The notes beneath the pieces were generated by a model. It was not told the DNA's origin. It was given only the letters and a program-made list of their open reading frames with translations, and did not search any database. Below, piece by piece: positions 1 through 7,098 of a stretch of 64,000 nucleotides of DNA; within the stretch, counting starts at the first letter, position 1, and each line of letters begins with the position of its first letter. This DNA is from Microbacterium aurum (GTDB lineage Bacteria > Actinomycetota > Actinomycetes > Actinomycetales > Microbacteriaceae), in the NCBI RefSeq assembly GCF_016907815.1, contig NZ_JAFBCQ010000001.1:620001-684000 (forward strand). Direction: 5' to 3'. Both the position numbers and the translations under genes were made by a program.

Positions 1-2
1 TC

Positions 3-302
3 GTCCCGCGCGACGCGCTGCTGGCGATCGGTTCCAACCCGGCGCTGTCGATCATCGCGATGATCGCGCTCGCCATGATCGTCTCGATCTGCTCGAACGT
101 CGACGCGTTCTTCGCGCTGTCGTTCGCCTCGACCTTCACGCCCGGATCGATCGTCGCCTTCCTGCTGGTCGGTCCCCTCGTGGACGTCAAGATGCTGGCG
201 CTGCTGCGCACGACCTTCCGCACCCGCGTGCTCGCGGGCCTCGTCGTGATCGTCGTGCTGTTCGCCATCGCCGTCGGATCGGTGGTGAACCTCCTTGCGT
301 AG
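3..302 (+). CDS. YraQ/UPF0718-type permease, C-terminal part
   Basis: The reading frame enters from the left edge of the window and ends in TAG at 300-302. About 99 residues are visible: two or three hydrophobic segments with a short polar loop (VDVKMLALLR) and no soluble domain. The small-residue-rich helices and the overlap with a TIGR03943-type gene fit the two-component permease pair YraQ/YcgR plus YcgQ. Members are often encoded near metal homeostasis genes, but their substrate is not firmly established. The start and most transmembrane helices lie outside the window, so the family call depends mainly on the neighbour. Confidence 0.6.
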   Translation, partial: VPRDALLAIGSNPALSIIAMIALAMIVSICSNVDAFFALSFASTFTPGSIVAFLLVGPLVDVKMLALLRTTFRTRVLAGLVVIVVLFAIAVGSVVNLLA

Positions 303-1167
303 CCTCATCGGGTCGCGCCTGCTGGGCGTGGGACTCGCGGCGGGCCTCGCCGCCGTCACCCTCGCGCTCTGGCTGACCGGGCAGCTCGGCCTCTACATCA
401 ACCCGGAATCGTCGTGGTTCGCGGTGTCGATGGCGATCGTCGCGCTCGCCGGCGCCGCAGCGAGCTTCGCCCCGCCGCGGGGCGCGGAGAACGACCACGG
501 GCATGACCACGGGCACGAGCCGGCGGCCGGCGCACCCGGTTCATCCGACGCAAATGGTGGTCACCGCGCCGCGGACGCGCATTCTGCGCCGGATGAGCAG
601 CGGGGTCAGCTCCGTCGCGCGGATGCCGCGTCGCCCCGATCCCGTCCGCACCACCACCACCACGGGCCCGGCGTGCTGGGAACCGCGGCGACGGTGACCG
701 GCGGCATCCTCGCCACGGGGATCGTCGCGGTCATCGTGCTGACGCCGCCGGCGACCCTGTCGGCCGAGCTCGCCATGCAACGCGACACCGGCGCACCCCC
801 CCTGTTCCAGGGCGCCGACACCGTCGCGCTCGCGGCAACCGGCGACACCGCGTCGTTCGGCGTCGGGGAGTGGGCGAGCGTCTTCGCGACGGCGACCAAT
901 CCCGAGGCGTTCGACGGCGACGAGATCACCCTCACCGGATTCGTCACCCCCGGCGACGAGGGGTTCTCGCTCACGCGCCTGGTCATCACGCACTGCGTCA
1001 TCGACGCTCAGCCCGCGAGCCTGCCGATCGCCGCGGACGGCACCGCGCCCGGCACCGGCACGTGGGTCACCGTCACCGGCACGATCCGCGACGCGGACGG
1101 GCGCTTGCAGGTGCAGGCCTCGGACGTGACGGTCATCGATCAGCCCAAGGACCCGTATGAGTACTGA
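295..1167 (+). CDS. TIGR03943-family membrane protein with histidine-rich loop
   Basis: A 290-aa protein starting with TTG and overlapping the upstream permease gene by 8 bp, so the two are translationally coupled. Two transmembrane segments lie at about residues 5-30 and 38-60. Then comes a loop with HGHDHGHE and a run of five His (around residues 65-125), a third membrane segment near 130-150, and an extracytoplasmic domain carrying VITHCVID near residue 235, a position typical of TIGR03943 proteins. The His-rich insert suggests metal binding, probably zinc or copper; this is inference. The paired permease usually acts with this subunit, but the transported ligand is not known. Confidence 0.65.
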   Translation: MRSLIGSRLLGVGLAAGLAAVTLALWLTGQLGLYINPESSWFAVSMAIVALAGAAASFAPPRGAENDHGHDHGHEPAAGAPGSSDANGGHRAADAHSAPDEQRGQLRRADAASPRSRPHHHHHGPGVLGTAATVTGGILATGIVAVIVLTPPATLSAELAMQRDTGAPPLFQGADTVALAATGDTASFGVGEWASVFATATNPEAFDGDEITLTGFVTPGDEGFSLTRLVITHCVIDAQPASLPIAADGTAPGTGTWVTVTGTIRDADGRLQVQASDVTVIDQPKDPYEY

Positions 1168-2572
1168 GGTCCGCACCCGCCGCGAGCAGGCGCGGCGGCG
1201 ACGCTCGCGCGCGTTCATCGGGGCCTTCGGCCTCGTCGTCGCGGTGCTCGGCGTCGTCGGTCTCGCCGGGGCGGCCGTCACGACGGCGCAGGGTCCGCGC
1301 GTCACGCACGTCAGCGTCGACCCGGATGCCGCCATCAGCGCCGCCGGATCCCGCATGATCTTCACGACGACGCAGTCCCTGGCCGACGTCGATCCGGCGC
1401 AGGTGACCGTGACCCCCGCGGCGGACTTCACCGTCGACACGTCGGGTCGCAGCGTCGGCGTGCGCTTCACCCAGCCGCTGTGGGACGACACCGCGTACAC
1501 CGTGACGATCGACGGCCTCACCGGCGTCGGCGGGGGACCCGCGGCATCCGTCCGGGAGTCGTTCACCACCCCGCCGCTGCAGTTCTTTCTGCTGCAGCGC
1601 GGCGGCGACGGCGACACCATCTTCCGCACCGATCTCGCGGGAGACGCGGCCATCCCGGTCTACACGAACGCGCACATCGAGGACTTCCGCGCGACGGCGA
1701 GCCACCTCGTGGTCGCCACGCTCGGCGACGACGGCGACTCGCACCTGATCGTCACCGACCTCGACGGTCAGGACGAGCGGGAGCTGCCGCTGCCGGGCGC
1801 GGGCACCGTCACCAACCTGCAGAGCGCCGACAAGGGCGACCTCATCGGCTACACGTTCACCGACGCCGCCGTCGGCACCGCCGGCGCCCGGGAGGCGCTG
1901 CTGTTCACGGCGTCGCTCACCGCCGCCCAGCAGGACGCCGAGCCCACCCCGGTGCTCCGCACCGGCGGGGAGTCGCGGGTGGATGACTGGCGGTTCGTGC
2001 CCGGCACGGACAGCATCCTCATGCTCACCTACGACGGCGCGCTGACGCTCGTCTCGCCTTCGGGCGGGGCGCCGGTCGCGCTCGGCAACGCGGTGTCGAT
2101 CGACGGCATCGCGCGCGGGTCGGCGACAGCGGTCGTCGAGCGGGTCGACGGGCCGGTCGCGGTCGACCTCGCGACCGCGCAGGAGACGCCGCTGCCGGCC
2201 ACCGATCCCGCCCTGGGCCAGGTCAACGCGACCGTCCCGCTCGTCGGCGGCGACACGCTGCGCGTGCTGGCGGTGGTCGACGGATTCACCGTCACGTCGA
2301 CGACCGTCAACGTCGTCGACGGCACCGGGGCGGCGCGACCGGTGTTCTCGATCGACCCGACCGACGTGCTGCTGCAGTCGTGCGTGTCGCCGAGCGGCCG
2401 CTACGCCGCCTTCCTCATCGTGCCGGATGCCGTCTCGAACCCGTACGACGGCTACCAGCTGCCCCTCCCCGAGCGCGTGCAGACACACGTGGTCTCCCTC
2501 GCCGACGGCGACGAGGTCGTGGCCCTGAGCGGCTTCGACATCTCGTGGTGCCAGACCCCGCCGCGCGGATGA
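1157..2572 (+). CDS. Membrane-anchored extracytoplasmic protein with Ig-like domain
   Basis: A 471-aa protein overlapping the upstream gene by 11 bp. An Arg-rich N-terminus (residues 5-19) precedes one hydrophobic segment at about 22-44 that acts as signal anchor. Residues 50-140 look like a bacterial Ig-like (SbsA-type) domain with a typical end motif (DTAYTVTIDGL). The rest, about 140-465, is beta-rich with repeated blade-like segments such as ADKGDLIGYTF and ASHLVVATLG, resembling a TolB-like propeller. No catalytic motif is apparent. It probably works at the cell surface; the operon with the TIGR03943 pair could mean a shared role, but none can be named. Confidence 0.55.
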   Translation: MSTEVRTRREQARRRRSRAFIGAFGLVVAVLGVVGLAGAAVTTAQGPRVTHVSVDPDAAISAAGSRMIFTTTQSLADVDPAQVTVTPAADFTVDTSGRSVGVRFTQPLWDDTAYTVTIDGLTGVGGGPAASVRESFTTPPLQFFLLQRGGDGDTIFRTDLAGDAAIPVYTNAHIEDFRATASHLVVATLGDDGDSHLIVTDLDGQDERELPLPGAGTVTNLQSADKGDLIGYTFTDAAVGTAGAREALLFTASLTAAQQDAEPTPVLRTGGESRVDDWRFVPGTDSILMLTYDGALTLVSPSGGAPVALGNAVSIDGIARGSATAVVERVDGPVAVDLATAQETPLPATDPALGQVNATVPLVGGDTLRVLAVVDGFTVTSTTVNVVDGTGAARPVFSIDPTDVLLQSCVSPSGRYAAFLIVPDAVSNPYDGYQLPLPERVQTHVVSLADGDEVVALSGFDISWCQTPPRG

Positions 2573-3228
2573 GCGGCCTCGCGCCCGCGACCCGCGAGGA
2601 GCTCGCCGGGTTGCCCGTCGAGGTGGCCCCGCGCCTGCTGGGCGGCGTGTTGCAGGTCACCGTGGCGGGGGCCACCGTCGCGGTGCGCCTCACCGAGGTC
2701 GAGGCCTACCACGGCGCGGGCACCGGCCCCGTCGCCGATCCCGGTTCCCACGCGCGCATGGGGCGGACCGCCCGCAACGCCACGATGTGGGGCGAGCCGG
2801 GGCACCTGTACGTGTACCTCAGCCACGGCATCCACTCGTGCGTCAACGTCGTGTGCGGTGCCGAGGGGTCCGCGGGGGGAGTCCTGCTGCGCGGCGGTGA
2901 GGTCGTCGAGGGGGAGGATGCCGCGTTCTCGCGCCGTCCGGCCGCGCGCAGCGCCCGCGACCTCGCCCGCGGACCCGGCCGGCTCGGCGACGCGGTGGGC
3001 CTGCGGCATCCGGTCCACGACGGCATCGACGCCGTCGCGGGGACGCCACAGGCCGGCGCCGTCGCGCGGTTGTGGCTGCCGGCATCCGTCCGCGACGACA
3101 TCGCCACCGGCCCCCGCGTGGGGGTCGCCGGCGTGGCGGGGACGGCGGCATACCCGTGGCGGTTCTGGATCGCCGGTGACCCCACGGTGTCGGCGTTCCG
3201 GTGGGGGCGGGGCGCGGCGGCGCTCTGA
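2569..3228 (+). CDS. DNA-3-methyladenine glycosylase (AAG/MPG family)
   Basis: A 219-aa protein; the ATG overlaps the upstream stop (ATGA). It removes alkylated purines such as 3-methyladenine from DNA in base excision repair. Family motifs are visible: the catalytic Glu region TEVEAYHG (about 42-49), MGRTARNATMWG (about 64-75), HLYVYLSHGIHSCVN (about 79-93), LLRGGE and ARGPGRLGDAVG. The length is normal. The tyrosine that stacks on the flipped base (YG in most homologues) is replaced by His in YLSHG, which may tune substrate range. Confidence 0.9.
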   Translation: MSGLAPATREELAGLPVEVAPRLLGGVLQVTVAGATVAVRLTEVEAYHGAGTGPVADPGSHARMGRTARNATMWGEPGHLYVYLSHGIHSCVNVVCGAEGSAGGVLLRGGEVVEGEDAAFSRRPAARSARDLARGPGRLGDAVGLRHPVHDGIDAVAGTPQAGAVARLWLPASVRDDIATGPRVGVAGVAGTAAYPWRFWIAGDPTVSAFRWGRGAAAL

Positions 3229-3249
3229 CGGCGCCGCCTCGGCGCGTGC

Positions 3250-3588
3250 CTAATCTTCGAGGATCAGGCGCCGGACGGCGCGGAGCATCCACGCCCGGTA
3301 GCGCGTCATCGACCATTTCGCGTCGACGACGAGCTGGGTGTAGCTCTCCGGTGAGATGAGGAACGACAGCTCGTCGGCGAGTTCGGCGTCGGGCCGCGCA
3401 CTGTGGCAGAGGCCCTTCGATCGGTACTCGCGGATCGAACTGAGCATGTCGAAGCGGCGGTTGTGCTGCAGCTGCTCGAGGCGACGGCCCACCTCGGCAT
3501 CGCCGGCGGCGGCGTCGAGGATCCGGGGCCAGAGGCGGGCGACCCGCGCGTTCGCCTCGGCCACGAACCCGAGGTGGAACGTGAGCAT
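3250..3588 (-). pseudogene. TetR-family regulator, C-terminal remnant
   Basis: A 112-aa reading frame matching only the ligand-binding half of a TetR regulator: a helical region ending in SPESYTQLVVDAKW and YRAWMLRAVRRLIL, typical of a TetR C-terminal domain. The N-terminal HTH (about 75-80 residues) is missing. The frame runs directly into the truncated 5' end of the divergent glycosyltransferase gene at about 3595, so one deletion probably removed both N-termini and the shared promoter. A start with an AGAGGAG Shine-Dalgarno exists at 3588, but the product could not bind DNA. Confidence 0.65.
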
Positions 3589-3599
3589 CTCCTCTCCCG

Positions 3600-4480
3600 G
3601 TGCTGAGCCTCGGGATCGTCCCGCTGGGGCTGCGCAGCCGCGACACGGCGCCGTTCGCCCTCGGCATCCCGCCTCTGAGTGGGCCGCTCGGACGCCTGCG
3701 TAACAGCCTCCTCATCTGGACCACCGACCGGCTCGTGTTCGCCGATCTGCAACGCGATGCCGCGCGCATTGCGCGGGAGGCCACCGGGCACGAGCTGTCG
3801 ACGCCGGCGATGAACTACCCGGCGCTCGCCGACGCCGTCGTCCAGTTCAGCGTGCCCGAGTTCGAGTACCCGCGCTCCGACCTCACGACGCCGGTGCACT
3901 TCGTCGGCCCTGCGTCGCTCGCCTCGGCATCCCCCGACCTGGCCGTGCCGGACTGGTGGGGCGACCTCGACGGGTCGCGCCCGGTCGTCCATGTGACGCA
4001 GGGAACGGTGGCCAACACATCGCTCGACGATCTCGTGCTGCCGAAACTCCGAGCCCTCGCCGACCGTGACGTTCTCGTCGTCGCCTCGACGGGTGGCCGC
4101 GACCTGCCGGCGGCGATCCCGGCCAACGCCCGCGTCGCGCCCTATCTGCCCTACGACCGGCTCTTCCCGCACCTGTCGGCCTTCGTCACCAACGGCGGGT
4201 GCGGCGGCGTGCACTACGCACTCGCCCACGGCGTGCCCATCGTCGCCACCGGCAATACCGAAGACAAGTCGGAGGTGTCGGCCCGGGTTGCGTGGAGCGG
4301 CGCCGGGTTGCGGCTGCGACCGCGAAAGGGCGCCGGCGGGCGCATCGACGAGCGCGCGATCGTCGGGGCGGTCGACCGCCTGCTGGCGGAGCCGTCGTTC
4401 CGCGCGCACGCCGCCCGCATCGGGGCGCCGGTGACGGCAGCGCCCGGGCCCGCCGGCATCGAGGCGGTGCTGCGGGCGGC
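3600..4480 (+). pseudogene. UDP-glycosyltransferase (GT1/UGT-like), truncated at both ends
   Basis: The frame encodes about 290 residues of a GT-B glycosyltransferase. Visible parts are the linker region, HVTQGTVANTS (the start of the C-terminal nucleotide-sugar domain), RVAPYLPYDRLFPHLSAFV and the donor-binding NGGCGGVHYALAHGVPIV. The N-terminal acceptor domain (about 130 residues) is missing, and the frame fuses at about 4475-4485 to a truncated FAD oxidoreductase; beyond that point it reads out-of-frame sequence. Similar UGTs modify macrolides or other small hydrophobic molecules. With both ends lost, function is unlikely. Confidence 0.7.
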
Positions 4481-5552
4481 GACCTGCTGCTGCCCGGAGA
4501 CGACGGCTGGGACGACGCCCGCCGGGCGTGGCAGCTCACCGTCGACCAGAACCCGACGGCCGTCGCCATTCCGGCCGACGTCGACGACGTCGCCATCGTC
4601 GTGACCGCCGCGCGCCGGTTCGGGTTGCGCGTCGCACCGCAGTCGACGGGACACGCGGCCGGTGCGCTGCGGTCTCTCGACGACACGATCCTGCTCCGGA
4701 CGTCGCGGCTGCGCGACGTCGACATCGATCCGGCGGTGGGGACCGCCCGGGTCGGCTCCGGAGCGGTATGGGGGGGACGTCGCTGCCGCGGCGGCCATGC
4801 ACGACCTCGCCGCGGTCGCAGGCATGGCCGCCTCGGTGGGCGTCTGGGCGGGAGGGCTGATGTGGCCGCTCGACCGGGCAGCGGATGTCGTTCATGCCTG
4901 GCATGCATGGATCGGTGCCGTGCCCGATACGGTCACCTCCCTCGTCCGCGTGCTGCGCTTCCCGCCGCTTCCCGACCTGCCCGAGGCGATGCGGGGGCAG
5001 CAGTTCGTCGCCGTCGAGGCGGCGGTGCACGCCGATGCCGAGGAGGTCGCCGCCCTGCTCGCACCGCTGCGCGCCCTCGCGCCGACCGTCGACTCCATGC
5101 GCCCCATGCCGCCGGCCGAGCTCGCCACCGTCCACGGCGACCCGCCGCAGCCGTCGCCGGCTTTCGGCGAGAGCGTGCTGCTGGCGGAGCTGTCCGAGGC
5201 CGCCGTCGCCGGTTTCCTCGACGCGGCGCTCGCTCCGGCATCCGGCGCCCTGCTGTCGGTCGAACTGCGACACCTCGGCGGTGCGCTCACGCCCGACGTT
5301 CCCGGCGACGGCCTGGCGTTCGCCGTCGGGATCGTGCCGGTGCCCGAGGCGGCGCCGGAGGTAGCCGCTGCCGCGATGGCGTTCGCCCGCGTGCTCGACC
5401 CGTATGCGGCGCCGCGAGCGTTGAAGAACTTCACCGAGCGTCCTGGCGACCCGGAGAGGATCTACGGCTCCGACCTCGCGCGGCTGCGGACGATCGTCGC
5501 CGCGTGGGACCCGGAGCAGGTGATCGCCGCAGGCCACCCCGTGCTAGACTGA
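4480..5552 (+). pseudogene. FAD-linked oxidoreductase (BBE-like), internally deleted and frameshifted
   Basis: The first part (4480-4770) encodes a FAD-binding type-4 region: WQLTVDQNPTAVAIP, RVAPQSTGHAAGAL and ARVGSGAVWG. At 4770-4776 a run of seven G replaces the expected six, shifting the frame. The following frame continues as DVAAAAAMHDLAAVAG and then jumps directly to the distal substrate domain (about 4825-5550), so the middle of the FAD domain is deleted. The N-terminus is missing too, lost at the junction with the glycosyltransferase remnant. The C-terminal half, ending in YGSDLARLRTIVAAWDPEQV, is intact in one frame. Confidence 0.75.
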
Positions 5553-5554
5553 CT

Positions 5555-5692
5555 CTTTGTCTGCGCGCACTCCAGCGCGTGGTTCGTGCCCATTCCCTCT
5601 CGAACGGCCGCAATCGGCCTGCCGGAGCGTGGGTGCAGACAAGGGATCTTGGGTGGGGCCGTCCGGCCGCACGGTACTAAGGAGACATCACT
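5555..5692 (+). promoter_or_regulatory. Structured 5' leader of the rpmB operon
   Basis: The non-coding leader holds three nested or adjacent stems. A long-range stem pairs 5555-5564 with 5635-5644 (core TTGTCTGC with GCAGACAA). Inside it GGCCG/CGGCC (5606-5610 with 5615-5619) closes on a CAAT tetraloop. A second hairpin at 5653-5672 sits just upstream of the AAGGAG ribosome-binding site (from 5679). A -10-like TAGACT is at 5545-5550. The arrangement suggests autogenous or attenuation control of the ribosomal protein operon; that is inference. No clear AT-rich Zur operator is visible. Confidence 0.5.
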
Positions 5693-5929
5693 ATGGCAGC
5701 AGTGTGCCAGGTGACTGGAGCAGTTCCCGGCTTCGGTCACAACATCTCGCACTCGCACCGCCGGACGAAGCGCCGCTTCGACCCGAACGTGCAGAAGAAG
5801 ACCTACTTCGTTCCTTCGCTCGGTCGCAAGATCACGTTGAACGTGTCGGCCAAGGGCATCAAGGTCATTGACGCCCGCGGCATCGAGTCGGTCGTGAAGG
5901 ACCTCATCGCGAAGGGTGTGAAGCTCTAA
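5693..5929 (+). CDS. rpmB: 50S ribosomal protein L28
   Basis: A 78-aa protein of the large ribosomal subunit with the family signature [23 protein letters not shown] at the N-terminus (read as two adjoining motifs). The CxxC pair of zinc-binding L28 forms is incomplete (CQVT, a single Cys), so this is the zinc-independent type. A good Shine-Dalgarno (AAGGAG) lies 8 bp upstream. It shares one base with the L33 gene and leads the rpmB-rpmG-rpsN operon. Confidence 0.95.
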   Translation: MAAVCQVTGAVPGFGHNISHSHRRTKRRFDPNVQKKTYFVPSLGRKITLNVSAKGIKVIDARGIESVVKDLIAKGVKL

Positions 5930-6099
5930 TGGCGAAGAAGGCTCAGGACGTCCGTCCGATCATCAAGCTCCGTTCGACCGCCGGCACGGGGTACACCTAC
6001 GTGACGCGTAAGAACCGTCGCAACAACCCCGACCGCATCGTGCTGAAGAAGTACGACCCGGTGATCCGCAAGCACGTCGAATTCCGAGAGGAGCGCTGA
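5929..6099 (+). CDS. rpmG: 50S ribosomal protein L33
   Basis: A 56-aa protein whose ATG shares its A with the L28 stop codon. It contains the L33 core ([25 protein letters not shown]) and ends with HVEFREER. It contains no cysteine, so it is the zinc-free form of L33, like L28 and S14 in this operon. Confidence 0.95.
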   Translation: MAKKAQDVRPIIKLRSTAGTGYTYVTRKNRRNNPDRIVLKKYDPVIRKHVEFREER

Positions 6100-6103
6100 T
6101 CTC

Positions 6104-6409
6104 ATGGCCAAGAAGAGCAAGATCGCGCGCAACAAGCAGCGCGAGGAGGTCGTCGCCCGTTACGCCGAGAAGCGTGCCGAGCTGAAGAAGACCCTCGTCG
6201 ACCCGAACGCCACCGACGAGGCCCGCGAGGCCGCCCGCGTCGGCCTGCAGAAGCTGCCCCGCAACGCGTCGCCCGTGCGCCTGCGTGGCCGCGACGCCAT
6301 CGACGGTCGCCCCCGCGGCTACCTGTCGAAGTTCGGCATCTCGCGCGTCCGTTTCCGCGACATGGCGCACAAGGGCGAGCTGCCCGGTGTGACCAAGTCG
6401 AGCTGGTAA
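6104..6409 (+). CDS. rpsN: 30S ribosomal protein S14 (long, zinc-free form)
   Basis: A 101-aa protein with the long S14 insert (about residues 30-60) and the C-terminal [17 protein letters not shown] signature. The CxxC...CxxC zinc ribbon of the short S14 form is absent. It starts 4 bp after L33 and ends the operon ahead of a strong terminator. In several actinobacteria zinc-free L28/L33/S14 sets are induced on zinc limitation through Zur; whether this is the only set here cannot be judged from the window. Confidence 0.95.
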   Translation: MAKKSKIARNKQREEVVARYAEKRAELKKTLVDPNATDEAREAARVGLQKLPRNASPVRLRGRDAIDGRPRGYLSKFGISRVRFRDMAHKGELPGVTKSSW

Positions 6410-6430
6410 GCCCCTCGCAATCACAGTGAA

Positions 6431-6460
6431 GGCCTGGACCTCCTCTCGGAGGTCCGGGCC
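6431..6460 (+). terminator. Rho-independent terminator after rpsN
   Basis: A 13-bp stem (6431-6443 with 6448-6460, one G-T type pair) with a TCTC loop, followed by TTCGGC. It ends the rpmB-rpmG-rpsN transcript. Confidence 0.75.
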
Positions 6461-6658
6461 TTCGGCGTTCACAGCAGCCACACGCGTCCCAATCTGAGGG
6501 CGACACGCCGGGGAAGATGACGTGTAACGACCGGAAATCCGCGGATTTCCGCGGTTCGTGGGTATATTCGGGGGCGGTCCCACCGACCAACCCGGGTGCA
6601 CCGCATCCGGTCCGATCTCACTGAAGGCGGCAGAAGCTGCCGTCTGGAGGACAACCCC

Positions 6659-6937
6659 ATGGCTATCACCAAGACCGAACTCGTCGCCAGCATCGCCAGC
6701 GCCACCGGCGAGAGCCAGGCCACCGTCGGCCGCGTCGTCGACGGCCTGTTCTCGGCCGTCTCCGAGGCCGTCGCCAAGGGCGAGAAGGTCACGATCCCCG
6801 GCTTCCTCTCGTTCGAGCCGGTCGCCACGGCCGCTCGCACCGGCCGCAACCCGCAGACCGGCGAGGAGATCAAGATCGCCGCGGGCAAGCGCGTCAAGGT
6901 GACCGCCGGCTCGAAGCTCAAGGCTGCGGTCAAGTAA
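6659..6937 (+). CDS. HU family nucleoid protein
   Basis: A 92-aa HU/IHF-type DNA-binding protein. The ATG at 6659 follows GGAGG by 8 bp; further-upstream starts lack a site. The family signature is clear: MAITKTELVASIAS at the N-terminus, GEKVTIPGFLSF, and the DNA-contacting arm RTGRNPQTGEEIKI. It lacks the Lys/Ala-rich C-terminal tail of mycobacterial HupB, as is usual for short actinobacterial HU proteins. It binds and bends DNA as a dimer. The gene is monocistronic between two terminators. Confidence 0.92.
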   Translation: MAITKTELVASIASATGESQATVGRVVDGLFSAVSEAVAKGEKVTIPGFLSFEPVATAARTGRNPQTGEEIKIAAGKRVKVTAGSKLKAAVK

Positions 6938-6953
6938 CTCCGCCCGCAACGCC

Positions 6954-6989
6954 GCAGAAGGGGGATGCCGCGAAGCATCCCCCTTCTGC
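6954..6989 (+). terminator. Rho-independent terminator after the HU gene
   Basis: A perfect 15-bp stem, 6954-6968 with 6975-6989 (GCAGAAGGGGGATGC and its complement), with a 6-nt loop, 17 bp after the HU stop codon. Confidence 0.8.
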
Positions 6990-7098
6990 ATGTCCAGGGG
7001 CTGAGACCCCGCGACCATACCTAGCCCGCCGCGCCCCGCGCCCCGCGCGCGGCCTGCGGCCAGCGCGAGGGCCGCTGCGGCCCGCGTAGGCTGGATGG

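Noticed and set aside
187..2488. Long Arg-rich minus-strand open frames opposite the permease and Ig-like genes
   Set aside because: They mirror the plus-strand genes, have biased Arg/His/Gly composition, and lack ribosome-binding sites and family motifs.
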